Source: Roseibium aestuarii (GTDB lineage Bacteria; Pseudomonadota; Alphaproteobacteria; Rhizobiales; Stappiaceae). Taken from it: a stretch of DNA of 64,000 nucleotides. The notes beneath the pieces are model-generated. The model was given only the letters and a program-made list of their open reading frames with translations. It ran no database searches and was not told the origin of the DNA. The DNA lies in NCBI RefSeq assembly GCF_008477545.1, contig NZ_VORA01000003.1, forward strand, positions 124,001 through 188,000, given 5' to 3'. This document shows, piece after piece, positions 18,269 through 26,334 of this stretch. Positions within the stretch are counted from its first letter, which is position 1, and each line of letters opens with the position of its first letter. The position numbers and the translations under genes were made by a program.

Positions 18269-18383
18269 CGGCGGAGAGGACGACGACCATTCCGGATGCC
18301 TGCGGCGCGCTCACCATAAGGGTTTGAATTTGCCCGTTGCAACAGGGCATTTGCCTTGTTATGCCAGCCAAAATTCGTCGGAA

Positions 18384-18917
18384 ATGAGCCAAGCGATGGA
18401 AGATCTCTGGGTCTTTGGATACGGATCCCTCATGTGGAACCCGGGGTTCCCCGTTCAGATGGCCTCTCCGGCCCTTCTGAAGGGCGCCCATCGATCGCTC
18501 TGCGTCTATTCCTGGGTTCACCGGGGAACGCAGGAACGGCCCGGCCTCGTCTTCGGCCTCGACCGGGGCGGCGCCTGCCGGGGCATGGCCTTCCGCGTGG
18601 ACCCCGGACATCGGGACGACACCATCGCCTATCTGCGCGAGCGCGAGCAGGTGACCATGGTCTACCGAGAGCACTGGCGCCCGGTCACCCTGGCCGACGG
18701 CACCCGCGTGACGGCCCTGACCTACATGGTCGACCGCAGCCATCCGCAATATGCCGGCGCCCTTCCCGTGGAACGGCAGCTCGACATCGTGCTGGGAGCA
18801 AGCGGCCGCTCGGGTCCGAACCCGGACTACGTGCTCTCCACGGCGGCTCACCTGACCGAGCTGGGCATTCGCGATCACAAGATGGAATGGCTGAGCCGCG
18901 CCCTGAAGGCAGCCTGA
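18384..18917 (+). CDS. Gamma-glutamylcyclotransferase (ChaC-like)
   Basis: A 177-residue ChaC/GGCT-fold enzyme that would release 5-oxoproline from glutathione or gamma-glutamyl peptides. The LWVFGYGSLMWNPGF substrate-binding loop is intact, and the catalytic glutamate lies in the YLREREQVTMVYRE segment. TYMVDRSHPQYAG and VLSTAAHLTELGI are further family marks. Two ATGs are close together (18384 and 18396), and a TTG further up at 18324 keeps the frame open; the first ATG was chosen. It converges on plsC with 34 bases between the stops. Confidence 0.87.
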   Translation: MSQAMEDLWVFGYGSLMWNPGFPVQMASPALLKGAHRSLCVYSWVHRGTQERPGLVFGLDRGGACRGMAFRVDPGHRDDTIAYLREREQVTMVYREHWRPVTLADGTRVTALTYMVDRSHPQYAGALPVERQLDIVLGASGRSGPNPDYVLSTAAHLTELGIRDHKMEWLSRALKAA

Positions 18918-18951
18918 GCACTGCCTGACACGGCCCCGATCACCGCAAACC

Positions 18952-19716
18952 TCAGCCCCGGGGCGCGATCTTCTTCAGCACCGGCGAGGGCTTGGGCGCC
19001 TGGCGGGCTTCCTCGATCAGCCGGTCGCTTGCCGTCTCGATGGTCTCCACCAGCCGGTCAAAGAACACCGACGTGGGCAGACCCGGTTCGATCGCCGGCA
19101 GGAACTCGCAGATGACCGTCCCCGGATAGAGCATCCAGGACTTGCGCGGCCAGTAGACCCCCGCATTGAGCGCCACGGGCAGAACGGGACAGTTCAGATC
19201 CCGGTAGAGATGACTGATGCCGAACTTGTACTTCGGGTCACCGCCGGCCGGCCGCCGGGTGCCTTCCGGGAAGAGCAGGATCTGCCGGCCTTCGGAAATG
19301 GCCTGGGCCGCATCCACCTTCAGCTTGGCCAGCGCCACAGCCTTCTGGCCCCGGTTGATCGGCACCTGCCGGAACTTCGCCGTATACCAGCCGAAGATCG
19401 GGATCCAGCGCAGCTCGCGCTTCAGGATATAGGTCGGATCCGGGAAGCTGCGGATCAGCGCGAAGGTCTCCCACACGGACTGATGCTTGGCCGCAACGAT
19501 ATAACCGCCCCGCGGGGGAATGTTTTCCTGCCCGCGCAACTCCACCTTCAGGCCCACGATCACCCGCAGCAGCCACAGGCTGAAGTTGGACCAGAAGGGC
19601 ACAATCCACCAACCCCATTTCCGGGGCAGAAGGAAGACCGGCGAGAACATCACCATCAGCAGGAAGGTGCCGGTGTAGAAGGCAATCTGGAACAGCGAGG
19701 AACGGAGAAACAGCAT
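18952..19716 (-). CDS. plsC: 1-acyl-sn-glycerol-3-phosphate acyltransferase
   Basis: Adds the second acyl chain to lysophosphatidic acid at the inner membrane. The 254-residue protein has an N-terminal membrane segment (residues about 10-28), the block-I motif as KHQSVWE, an HX4E form of the usual HX4D that is common among bacterial PlsC, FRQVPINRG (block II) and FPEGTRRPAG (block III). The C-terminal tail is basic and disordered. It follows the YdcF-like gene by 107 bp on the same strand, within an ftsE-ftsX-ydcF-plsC transcription unit. Confidence 0.92.
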   Translation of the reverse strand: MLFLRSSLFQIAFYTGTFLLMVMFSPVFLLPRKWGWWIVPFWSNFSLWLLRVIVGLKVELRGQENIPPRGGYIVAAKHQSVWETFALIRSFPDPTYILKRELRWIPIFGWYTAKFRQVPINRGQKAVALAKLKVDAAQAISEGRQILLFPEGTRRPAGGDPKYKFGISHLYRDLNCPVLPVALNAGVYWPRKSWMLYPGTVICEFLPAIEPGLPTSVFFDRLVETIETASDRLIEEARQAPKPSPVLKKIAPRG

Positions 19717-19823
19717 GGGCGGGCACAGTCACGAGCAAGCAGAAACAGAATGGTCCGCACCGGAAATCAGGCACCCGGGCACGGGTCGGAAACAACGGCC
19801 GCAGCACCCCGTTGCGAAACGGA

Positions 19824-20582
19824 TCAGAGCACCGGCTTGAGGGAAATCCTGATGCGGGCGACTGTATACTTCACATATTCCCGCATGAGAAGTTTGATCG
19901 TCCGAAGCTGCATGTACCACTTGCGCAGGTGCAGCTCCTGGGAAAAGACCGGGTAAGGCACCAGCTCGACCTGCGGCAGCATTTCGCGCAGCTCCAGCTC
20001 CGCGCGCGGCATGTGATAGGCGCTGGTCACGACAAGCAGGGACCGGTAGCCGTGGTCCCGCACCCACTGGGCCGTCTCCACCGCGTTGCCAACCGTGTTG
20101 AGCGCCAGCCGGTCCAGATCCACACAGCACTCGAAGAGCTTCTTGTCCGCACTGGTGAGCGAGATGATCTGCTTGCGGGTGGTGCCCGGATGGACCCCGG
20201 AGATCAACAGCCTCTGGGCACGTCCCTCCGCCAGCAGGGCAATCGCCCGCTCCACCCGGTCCGTACCGCCGGTCAGGACCACGATGCCATCCGCGCGCGC
20301 ATCGGCCGGCATGGAAATGGCGGCGATCTGATGGGCGAACAGGCCGAAATGCACCGCGAAGATCGACAGGAACACGAGCCCGACCGCAAGCGCCGCCCGC
20401 CTGCGCCCGCGCCGGGGCGACCAGAAGCCCGGCCGGGCGGGCGGCGTGGCACCCGGTCCCGGTTCGCCGGCCTTGTCCTGCTCCGAGGAAGCGCCCTCTT
20501 TCACGGACGCGACAGCCTCCGGCCCGGCGGACTGGCCGGCCGGTTGATCATCCGTTGCTGCGGAGCGGCTGTGCGAAGTCAT
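19824..20582 (-). CDS. YdcF/SanA/ElyC-type DUF218 protein
   Basis: A 252-residue protein with a disordered N-terminal region of about 60 residues, one transmembrane helix (ALAVGLVFLSIFAVHFGLFA) and a DUF218 domain. GIVVLTGGTDRVERAIALLAEG, LLISGVHPGTTR, NTVGNAVETAQWVRDHGYRSLLVVTSAYHMPRA and the C-terminal helix are the family pattern. E. coli relatives affect envelope polysaccharide and vancomycin sensitivity. In this neighbourhood (ftsE, ftsX, plsC) an envelope role is likely. MTSHSR was chosen as the start; an ATG 24 bases upstream (MGKTAPLG) is a possible alternative. Confidence 0.82.
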   Translation of the reverse strand: MTSHSRSAATDDQPAGQSAGPEAVASVKEGASSEQDKAGEPGPGATPPARPGFWSPRRGRRRAALAVGLVFLSIFAVHFGLFAHQIAAISMPADARADGIVVLTGGTDRVERAIALLAEGRAQRLLISGVHPGTTRKQIISLTSADKKLFECCVDLDRLALNTVGNAVETAQWVRDHGYRSLLVVTSAYHMPRAELELREMLPQVELVPYPVFSQELHLRKWYMQLRTIKLLMREYVKYTVARIRISLKPVL

Positions 20583-20682
20583 GCCCAAAGGCGCGGTCTT
20601 TCCCATGCAAGGTTCCGGTCCCGCTTCCCCGCCTGCCGGGGACGGCTGCCTGTCTCGATCTTGCGGCACTTTTCCAGTCTAC

Positions 20683-21819
20683 TCAATCCACCCGGCGCAA
20701 ATGCGCCTTCACGGCGAGACCCGACGTCACCGCCGTCAGCACCGCGACGAGGAACACCACCCCGATCACCCCGAGATAGCCGGGAAGGCTGACCGACACG
20801 CTGCCGAACAGGGCCGACAGCTGGTCCGACCCGGCACCGCCGGTCGCATCCCGCGTGAAGAGATCAAGGGCAAAGAAGGTGATGGAGGCAAAGACCCCTC
20901 CGAAGATCCCGCCCTTCAGCCCCAGAAGCAGGAAGTGCCGCTGGAACTCGCGAGCAATGAACCCGTCCTCGGCACCGACGAAATGCAGCACGGAGACCAC
21001 GTCCTTGTTGCCGGCCATGGCCGCCTGGGTCGCGAAGACCACGCTGAGCACCATGGACCCGAGCATCAGCGACATGATGCCAAGCCCACCGATCACGGCC
21101 GCGCCCGCCATTGCCGACAGGCGGGAGGTCCAGATGGAATGATCATCCAGGCTCGCGCCCGTCACCTGCGTGGTCAGGCTCTGCTTCAGCTGTGCCAGAT
21201 CCAGCGCCCGCGGATCATCCACCACCACCTGGATCAGGCGCGGCACGGGAAGCGCCGCCAGATCCAGCCCTTCGCCCAGCCAGGGCTGCAACAGGGAACG
21301 GGTTTCCTCGTCCGACAGGGCATGAACAGACCCGATCCCCGGAAATTCCAGCGTCAGGGCGATGGCCTTGTCGATCTCGCGCAGGGTTTCCACCCCTTCC
21401 ACCGGGCGGATCTGGATGGTGATCTCGCGGACCAGATCATTCTGCCAGTCATCCGCCGCATCATGCACGACGGTGACCGCGCCGACCGTGAGGCAGGCGA
21501 GGAAGCTCATGATGGCCACAACCAGCGTCAGCGCGCGGCCGGCCACCGACTGGGGCGGCACGATGGCCGCAGAGGGACGCAGCCTTGCATCATCCCCCGC
21601 CTGTGCTGCCGCCGTGCCCTTGCGGCGCGGCGCCTTGGCGCGACGGGTCTTCGTCTTCTTGCGCGGCTTCGGGCGCTGTGCGGCGGGCCGGCGCGTCTCT
21701 ACGGCAGGGTGCACAGCGGCAACCGCCACCGGCTCCACCAGATGGCCCGGGTCCGGATCATGCGCAGGGCCCGGATCCGCTCGCACGTCCGGGACGTCTG
21801 GGATGTGATCTTCCGTCAT
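20683..21819 (-). CDS. ftsX: Cell division protein FtsX
   Basis: A 378-residue ABC-transporter permease-like protein that acts with FtsE at the division site. It has an unusually long, proline- and lysine-rich cytoplasmic N-terminus (about 85 residues, including KPRKKTKTRRAKAPRRK), one transmembrane helix, an extracellular loop for cell-wall hydrolase control, and three C-terminal helices (ITFFAL, GYLGVIGVVFLVAVLTAV regions). The start at MTEDHIPD lies 11 bases beyond the ftsE stop. The frame remains open further upstream across ftsE, but that part is antisense-like and not coding. Confidence 0.9.
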   Translation of the reverse strand: MTEDHIPDVPDVRADPGPAHDPDPGHLVEPVAVAAVHPAVETRRPAAQRPKPRKKTKTRRAKAPRRKGTAAAQAGDDARLRPSAAIVPPQSVAGRALTLVVAIMSFLACLTVGAVTVVHDAADDWQNDLVREITIQIRPVEGVETLREIDKAIALTLEFPGIGSVHALSDEETRSLLQPWLGEGLDLAALPVPRLIQVVVDDPRALDLAQLKQSLTTQVTGASLDDHSIWTSRLSAMAGAAVIGGLGIMSLMLGSMVLSVVFATQAAMAGNKDVVSVLHFVGAEDGFIAREFQRHFLLLGLKGGIFGGVFASITFFALDLFTRDATGGAGSDQLSALFGSVSVSLPGYLGVIGVVFLVAVLTAVTSGLAVKAHLRRVD

Positions 21820-21830
21820 GCCGTCCCGAT

Positions 21831-22490
21831 CTACTCGAACACCGAAAGCCGGCCGTCCGCCAGCACCATCCGGCGCGCGTCCACCTGCTCCAGAAGGGCG
21901 ATGTCGTGGGTCGCGATGACCACCGACGTGCCCAGCTTGTTCAGTTCCAGGAAGAGACGCAACAGGCGACGCGCCAGAGGCGGGTCCACGTTGCCCGTGG
22001 GCTCGTCGGCAAGCAGGACTTCCGGCCGGGTGATGAGGGCGCGCGCGATCGCCGCGCGCTGCTTTTCCCCCCCCGAAAGGATCGGCGGCATGACATGCAT
22101 GCGCTCGCCCAGACCGACCCACTTGAGCAGTTCGACCACGTCGGAGCGATAGTCGCTCTCGTCCTTTCCCGCCACGCGCAAGGGCAGGGCGACGTTCTCA
22201 TAGGTCGTCAGATGGTCGAGCAAGCGGAAATCCTGAAACACGACGCCGATGCGCCGGCGCAGATTGGGAAGTTTCTGCTTGTCGATTGTGGACAGGTCAT
22301 GGCCGAAGACCTGAATGAGGCCGCGCGTCGGGCGAAGCGACATGAACAGCAAGCGGATCAGGCTGGTCTTGCCAGCGCCCGAGGGGCCCGTCAGGAACTG
22401 GAAGGACTGCGGCTCGAGCTGGAACGTGACATCCTTCAGGATCTCCGGCCCCATGCCATACCTCAGCCCCACATTCTCGAAACGGATCAC
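21831..22490 (-). CDS. ftsE: Cell division ATP-binding protein FtsE
   Basis: A 219-residue ABC ATPase. Walker A is GPSGAGKTS, the Q-loop VVFQDFRLLDHLT, the signature LSGGEKQRAAIARAL, Walker B VLLADEPTGNVD, and the H-loop VVIATHD; all catalytic residues are present. It pairs with FtsX to regulate septal peptidoglycan hydrolysis. The start is GTG at 22490 (VIRFENVGLRYG), supported by GGAGG five bases upstream. The CtrA-type box listed separately lies about 45 bases upstream of the start codon, which suggests cell-cycle timing. Confidence 0.93.
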   Translation of the reverse strand: MIRFENVGLRYGMGPEILKDVTFQLEPQSFQFLTGPSGAGKTSLIRLLFMSLRPTRGLIQVFGHDLSTIDKQKLPNLRRRIGVVFQDFRLLDHLTTYENVALPLRVAGKDESDYRSDVVELLKWVGLGERMHVMPPILSGGEKQRAAIARALITRPEVLLADEPTGNVDPPLARRLLRLFLELNKLGTSVVIATHDIALLEQVDARRMVLADGRLSVFE

Positions 22491-22532
22491 TCCAACCTCC
22501 TTGCCTGGATGCGTGAAGCTACCCCTGCCCAA

Positions 22533-22547
22533 TTAACGCTTCATTAA
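22533..22547. promoter_or_regulatory. Putative CtrA binding site
   Basis: TTAACGCTTCATTAA is an exact TTAA-N7-TTAA match to the CtrA consensus. It lies between divergent ftsE-ftsX and the zinc-ribbon/hpt/cpdR genes, in an AT-rich patch (ATTAAACATATAAATG). CtrA controls division genes in alphaproteobacteria, and the last gene of the plus-strand run, cpdR, is part of the CtrA degradation pathway. Confidence 0.6.
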
Positions 22548-22681
22548 ACATATAAATGTCCTGTAGGGGACGAGAGGCAGGCGCCTTTTTGCTCGGATCC
22601 ACAAGGCTGTGCAATGATCTGCGCCGGACCGCCGGGTTTTCACGTCAAATCGTTCTACCACATGGGTAAAGGGTCTTCCGG

Positions 22682-23596
22682 ATGAAGATCAAATGTCCGG
22701 ATTGCAGCACCTCCTACGACATCAAGGCGGAAGCCCTGGGTCCGGAAGGGCGCAGCGTGAAATGCGCCCGCTGCGGAAACCGGTGGTTCGTGGCCCCGGC
22801 ACAGCAAAGCGAAGCCGCACCTTCTGTCGACGAGGAAGAGTGGGCGCGCGACCAGCAGGAAGAGGAAGAAGCCCGGTCCGCCTCCGGTCGCGACGAGCCT
22901 GAAGACATCGACGACAACGAACCGGAGGAGCCCGCAGCCAAGCCGGCCCCGGCGCGCGACACGAAGAAGGCGCCGCCGCCCCCCGACCCCGACGAAGAAG
23001 ATGCCCGCGAAGCGGCCGCCGAAGCGGAGCGCCAGAAGGCCAAGTCTGCCGACATCGAGAGCCAGGCGACGCGCACCCGCATCAAGATCAATCCGGACAA
23101 GTTCAAGAAGGACCACCTCGGCGCCATTCTCGGATGGCTGATGCGACGGAACTATCGGCGCATCTCGGGCGTAATCCTGTTTGTCGGTGCGCTGGGTGTC
23201 TGCCTGTTTCTCGTCCTGATCCGCGACCAACTCGTCAAGGCGTCCCCCGATCTGGCCAGCCTGTTCCAGTCCATTGGCCTGGAGGTGAACCTGCGGGGGC
23301 TGGAATTTAGGGATTTACGAACATTCAAAGAGATGGCAGACGGCAAACCCGCTCTTGTGATAGAGGGCTCGGTTCATAACATCAAGGCGGAGACCGTGCC
23401 CGTCCCGGCTGTCCGCCTGTCCTTGCGGGATGCAGAGAACCAGGAGATCTATGCCTGGACCATCGAACCCCGCGCCCGGACACTCAATGCCCTCGATGAA
23501 GCGCGCTTCCGGACCATCCTCACCGAATTTCCTTCGGGTGTGACGGATATCCAGGTGCGTTTCGTGGACCGATCAACCGCTCAAGCAAACCGATGA
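22682..23596 (+). CDS. Zinc-ribbon (MJ0042-type) membrane protein
   Basis: A 304-residue protein of alphaproteobacterial type. An N-terminal zinc ribbon (cysteines 5, 8, 28 and 31, as CPDC...CARC) is followed by an acidic, low-complexity linker (about 40-130), a single transmembrane helix (ISGVILFVGALGVCLFLVLI, about 162-181), and a C-terminal beta-rich domain that resembles the DUF3426/FxLYD group (ALVIEGSVHNIKAETVPVPAVRLSLRD). Function is unknown. It sits divergent from ftsE and one base before hpt, which suggests a common transcript. Confidence 0.84.
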   Translation: MKIKCPDCSTSYDIKAEALGPEGRSVKCARCGNRWFVAPAQQSEAAPSVDEEEWARDQQEEEEARSASGRDEPEDIDDNEPEEPAAKPAPARDTKKAPPPPDPDEEDAREAAAEAERQKAKSADIESQATRTRIKINPDKFKKDHLGAILGWLMRRNYRRISGVILFVGALGVCLFLVLIRDQLVKASPDLASLFQSIGLEVNLRGLEFRDLRTFKEMADGKPALVIEGSVHNIKAETVPVPAVRLSLRDAENQEIYAWTIEPRARTLNALDEARFRTILTEFPSGVTDIQVRFVDRSTAQANR

Positions 23597-23597
23597 C

Positions 23598-24137
23598 ATG
23601 ACCGTACAGATCAACACCCTTTTCGACGAAAGCGCCATCGCAACCCGCGTGACCGCCCTGGCAGAGGAAATCGCGGATTCCCGTCCGCAGAACCTTCTGG
23701 TGGTCGCGGTGCTGAAAGGCAGCTTCATTTTCGCCGCCGATCTGGTCCGGGCCATGCACCGCACCGGACTGGAGCCCGAGATGGAGTTTCTCCATCTCTC
23801 CAGCTACGGCGCCGGCACCACCAGCTCCGGCGAAATCCGTATTTTGCGCGATGTCGAAAGCGACGTTAACGGCCGGGATATATTCTTGGTGGATGATATC
23901 CTTGAATCAGGACGGACCTTGGCCTTCGCCAAGGAACGGCTGCTCAAGCGTGGGGCGCGGTCCGTGCAGGTCGTCGCCCTTCTCGACAAGCCGGAACGGC
24001 GCGTGGCGCCGATCTCTGCCGACTTCATCGGCTTTGCCTGCCCGGACAAGTTCGTGGTGGGCTACGGCATGGACATGGGACACGCCTGGCGGCAACTGCC
24101 GTTCATCGGATATGTGGTTTCCGACGAGGAAGCCTAG
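23598..24137 (+). CDS. hpt: Hypoxanthine phosphoribosyltransferase
   Basis: Salvages hypoxanthine (and guanine) using PRPP. The 179-residue protein contains LLVVAVLKGSFIFAADL, the LHLSSYG segment, the PRPP loop IFLVDDILESGRTL and the base-recognition FIGFACPDKFVVGYGMD with its flexible tail. All key residues look intact. ATG lies one base after the zinc-ribbon stop (TGACATG), implying translational coupling. Confidence 0.93.
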   Translation: MTVQINTLFDESAIATRVTALAEEIADSRPQNLLVVAVLKGSFIFAADLVRAMHRTGLEPEMEFLHLSSYGAGTTSSGEIRILRDVESDVNGRDIFLVDDILESGRTLAFAKERLLKRGARSVQVVALLDKPERRVAPISADFIGFACPDKFVVGYGMDMGHAWRQLPFIGYVVSDEEA

Positions 24138-24160
24138 GAGACACTCAAAGGAGTCTGACC

Positions 24161-24559
24161 TTGGGTCGCATTCTTCTCGCCGAGGATGATGAAGCCGTAC
24201 GCAGCTTCGTCAAGAGAGCGCTGGAACTTGACGGGCACACGGTCGTGGCCACCGAGGACGGTGATGAAGCTCTTGACGTGCTGACCCGCACCGGCGGCCA
24301 GTACGATCTTCTGCTCTCCGACATCAAGATGCCCGTGATGGATGGCATTGCGCTCGCCATGGATGCCGCGCGTGCCTATCCCCATCTGCCCATCGTGCTG
24401 ATGACCGGCTTTGCCGACCAGCGAGAGCGGACCAACGGTCTAGACATGATCGTCTACGAGGTGATCACCAAGCCCTTCTCCCTGGCCGACATCCGGCGCA
24501 TGGCCCGCAACGCCATTGCCGGCGTCGCCCCGGTCGAACAGCGGCGCTACGCCTGCTAG
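24161..24559 (+). CDS. cpdR: Cell-cycle response regulator CpdR
   Basis: A 132-residue single-domain receiver. Residues D9-D10 (acidic pocket), phospho-acceptor D54 (LLSDIKMPVMDG), the T/S and the lysine in VITKPFSLADIRRMA are present. In Caulobacter and rhizobia, unphosphorylated CpdR directs ClpXP to CtrA and other substrates. The start codon is TTG preceded by AAAGGAG with good spacing; no ATG is available nearby, so the start is well fixed. It ends the hpt transcript and is followed by a clear terminator. The presence of a CtrA box upstream in this run suggests feedback. Confidence 0.9.
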   Translation: MGRILLAEDDEAVRSFVKRALELDGHTVVATEDGDEALDVLTRTGGQYDLLLSDIKMPVMDGIALAMDAARAYPHLPIVLMTGFADQRERTNGLDMIVYEVITKPFSLADIRRMARNAIAGVAPVEQRRYAC

Positions 24560-24584
24560 GCGGAAATCCCAGAAAAACCAGATC

Positions 24585-24612
24585 AAGGCCCGGCTCTGCC
24601 GGGCCTTTTTGT
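24585..24612 (+). terminator. Intrinsic terminator after cpdR
   Basis: A nine-base-pair stem AAGGCCCGG / CCGGGCCTT with the loop CTCTG, followed by TTTTT-G-TTT. Position is 26 bases after the cpdR stop. Confidence 0.9.
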
Positions 24613-24726
24613 TTCCAGACCCTCTAAAGTCTTAGGGGAGTGTCCCTGTGAATACGCACTGCCCCTGATTTGAACCAGACCCGGCGGCATTTATCTTTCA
24701 CGCCGATTTAAGATCTGACCGTCCAG

Positions 24727-26328
24727 ATGATCAGACGGATATTTTTGTCATTCAAAGGACTCCGCATGAAGTGGGCTGACTGGGCACGGGATGGCGCGGT
24801 ATATCTGAGCCTCGCACTCCTCACATGGTTTGCCATGGTCAGGGCCAACGGATTCGAGCTTCTCGTCGAATTCGTCGACGACCATGAGGACTGGCAGCTC
24901 GACGAGGCCTTCCTCGGAGTCATCACCCTCGGCATCTTCGGCTTCCTCTACGCCCTCCAGCGCCACCGCTCCGCCCGCCGCGAGATCGAGAAGCGGCAGG
25001 AGGCGGAAACCAACATCACCTGGATCTCGCGCCACGATGTGCTGACCCGCCTTCCCAACCGGCGGTTCCTTCAGTCCTACACCGAAACCTCGTGCGAGGA
25101 GATCCTGCGCCAGAACCCGCGCGGGTTCTGCATCTTCTCTATCGATCTCGACGGCTTCAAGAAGGTCAATGACCTGCTCGGCCACGCCGGCGGCGACGCC
25201 CTTCTCGTCGAATGCGCCAATCGCCTGAGCGGCCTCTTCGATGACGGCATCGTCATTCGCCTCGGCGGCGACGAGTTCCTGATGCTGGTCGAACCCTCCC
25301 GCAAGACCAGCGCCGAGGACATGGCCCGCCGCATTCTCCAGACCCTGTGTCAGCCGGTGGTCATCGACGGCATCCAGCGCCGGGTCGGTGCCAGCGTCGG
25401 CATCGCCCGTTTCCCGCAGGACAGCCGTGATCTGGAAGAAGCCATCCGCTTCGCCGACATGGCCATGTATGTCGCCAAGAAGAATGGCGACGGACTGCGG
25501 CACTTCGAACCGGACATGCTGTCGGTCATGCGGGAAAAGGCCGAGCTGGAAGAAGCCTTCCGCTCCGCGCTGGACCGGCAGGAAATCGTGCCCCACTACC
25601 AGCCTCTCATCGACCTGACGAGCGGCAAGGTTCTGGGGTTCGAGGCCCTGGCGCGCTGGGACAGCAGCACCCTGGGTTCCATCTCGCCCACCCAGTTCAT
25701 CGCGCTGGCGGAAGAGACCGGCCTGATCCTCGCCCTCTCCAGACAGCTCTTCGAGCACGCCTGCCGGGATGCGGCCACCTGGCCGGCCCACATCTCGCTC
25801 TCGTTCAACCTATCTCCAGTAGAGCTGACCGACCGCACCCTCGGCCTGCAGATGCTGAAGATCATGGAGCGCACGGGCCTGGCCCCCAACCGGCTGGAGA
25901 TCGAGATCACGGAAAATGTGCTGATCCAGGATCTCGAGGTGGCAACGGCCATTCTCACCGACTTCCAGAAAGCCGGCGTGCGCGTCGCCCTGGACGATTT
26001 CGGCACCGGCTATTCCAATCTGGCGCAGCTCTCCAGCCTGCAATTCGACCGCATCAAGATCGACCGCAGCCTGCTGACCGATTTCGTCGACAATGAGCGT
26101 CAGCGCCGGATCGTCGAGGCCATCATCACCTTCGGGCGCGGGCTCGGCGTCTCCATGACGGCAGAAGGGATCGAGACCGACAGCCAGGCAACTGCCCTGC
26201 AGACCTTCGGATGTGCCTGTGGTCAGGGATTTCTCTTCGGCAAGGCACTGCCTCCGGTCGAGGCGCGGAACCTGATCGCGTCCAGCCAGGACGGACCCGT
26301 GCGCAGCGCCACCGCTCTTGGCAACTGA
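24727..26328 (+). CDS. Diguanylate cyclase/phosphodiesterase (GGDEF-EAL) membrane protein
   Basis: A 533-residue c-di-GMP turnover protein. Two N-terminal hydrophobic stretches (about 24-40 and 64-78) precede a GGDEF domain with an intact GGDEF at 180-184, and a C-terminal EAL domain with EAL at 306-308 (FEALARW), NLSPVEL, ENVLI and DDFGTGYSNLAQL. Both catalytic motifs look complete. The product-inhibition RxxD site five residues before GGDEF is absent. No PAS or CHASE sensor domain is seen. The direction and net activity cannot be told by eye. The start at 24727 is one of two close ATGs; 24766 (MKWADW) is the alternative. Confidence 0.9.
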   Translation: MIRRIFLSFKGLRMKWADWARDGAVYLSLALLTWFAMVRANGFELLVEFVDDHEDWQLDEAFLGVITLGIFGFLYALQRHRSARREIEKRQEAETNITWISRHDVLTRLPNRRFLQSYTETSCEEILRQNPRGFCIFSIDLDGFKKVNDLLGHAGGDALLVECANRLSGLFDDGIVIRLGGDEFLMLVEPSRKTSAEDMARRILQTLCQPVVIDGIQRRVGASVGIARFPQDSRDLEEAIRFADMAMYVAKKNGDGLRHFEPDMLSVMREKAELEEAFRSALDRQEIVPHYQPLIDLTSGKVLGFEALARWDSSTLGSISPTQFIALAEETGLILALSRQLFEHACRDAATWPAHISLSFNLSPVELTDRTLGLQMLKIMERTGLAPNRLEIEITENVLIQDLEVATAILTDFQKAGVRVALDDFGTGYSNLAQLSSLQFDRIKIDRSLLTDFVDNERQRRIVEAIITFGRGLGVSMTAEGIETDSQATALQTFGCACGQGFLFGKALPPVEARNLIASSQDGPVRSATALGN

Positions 26329-26334
26329 TCCCGC

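Noticed and set aside
18952..19716. plsC HX4E in place of HX4D as an inactivating change
   Set aside because: KHQSxWE forms are common among bacterial PlsC proteins, and the other blocks are intact.
24665..24678. A tRNA T-arm-like string, CTGATTTGAACCAG, after the cpdR terminator
   Set aside because: No acceptor, anticodon or D arms can be placed around it on either strand.
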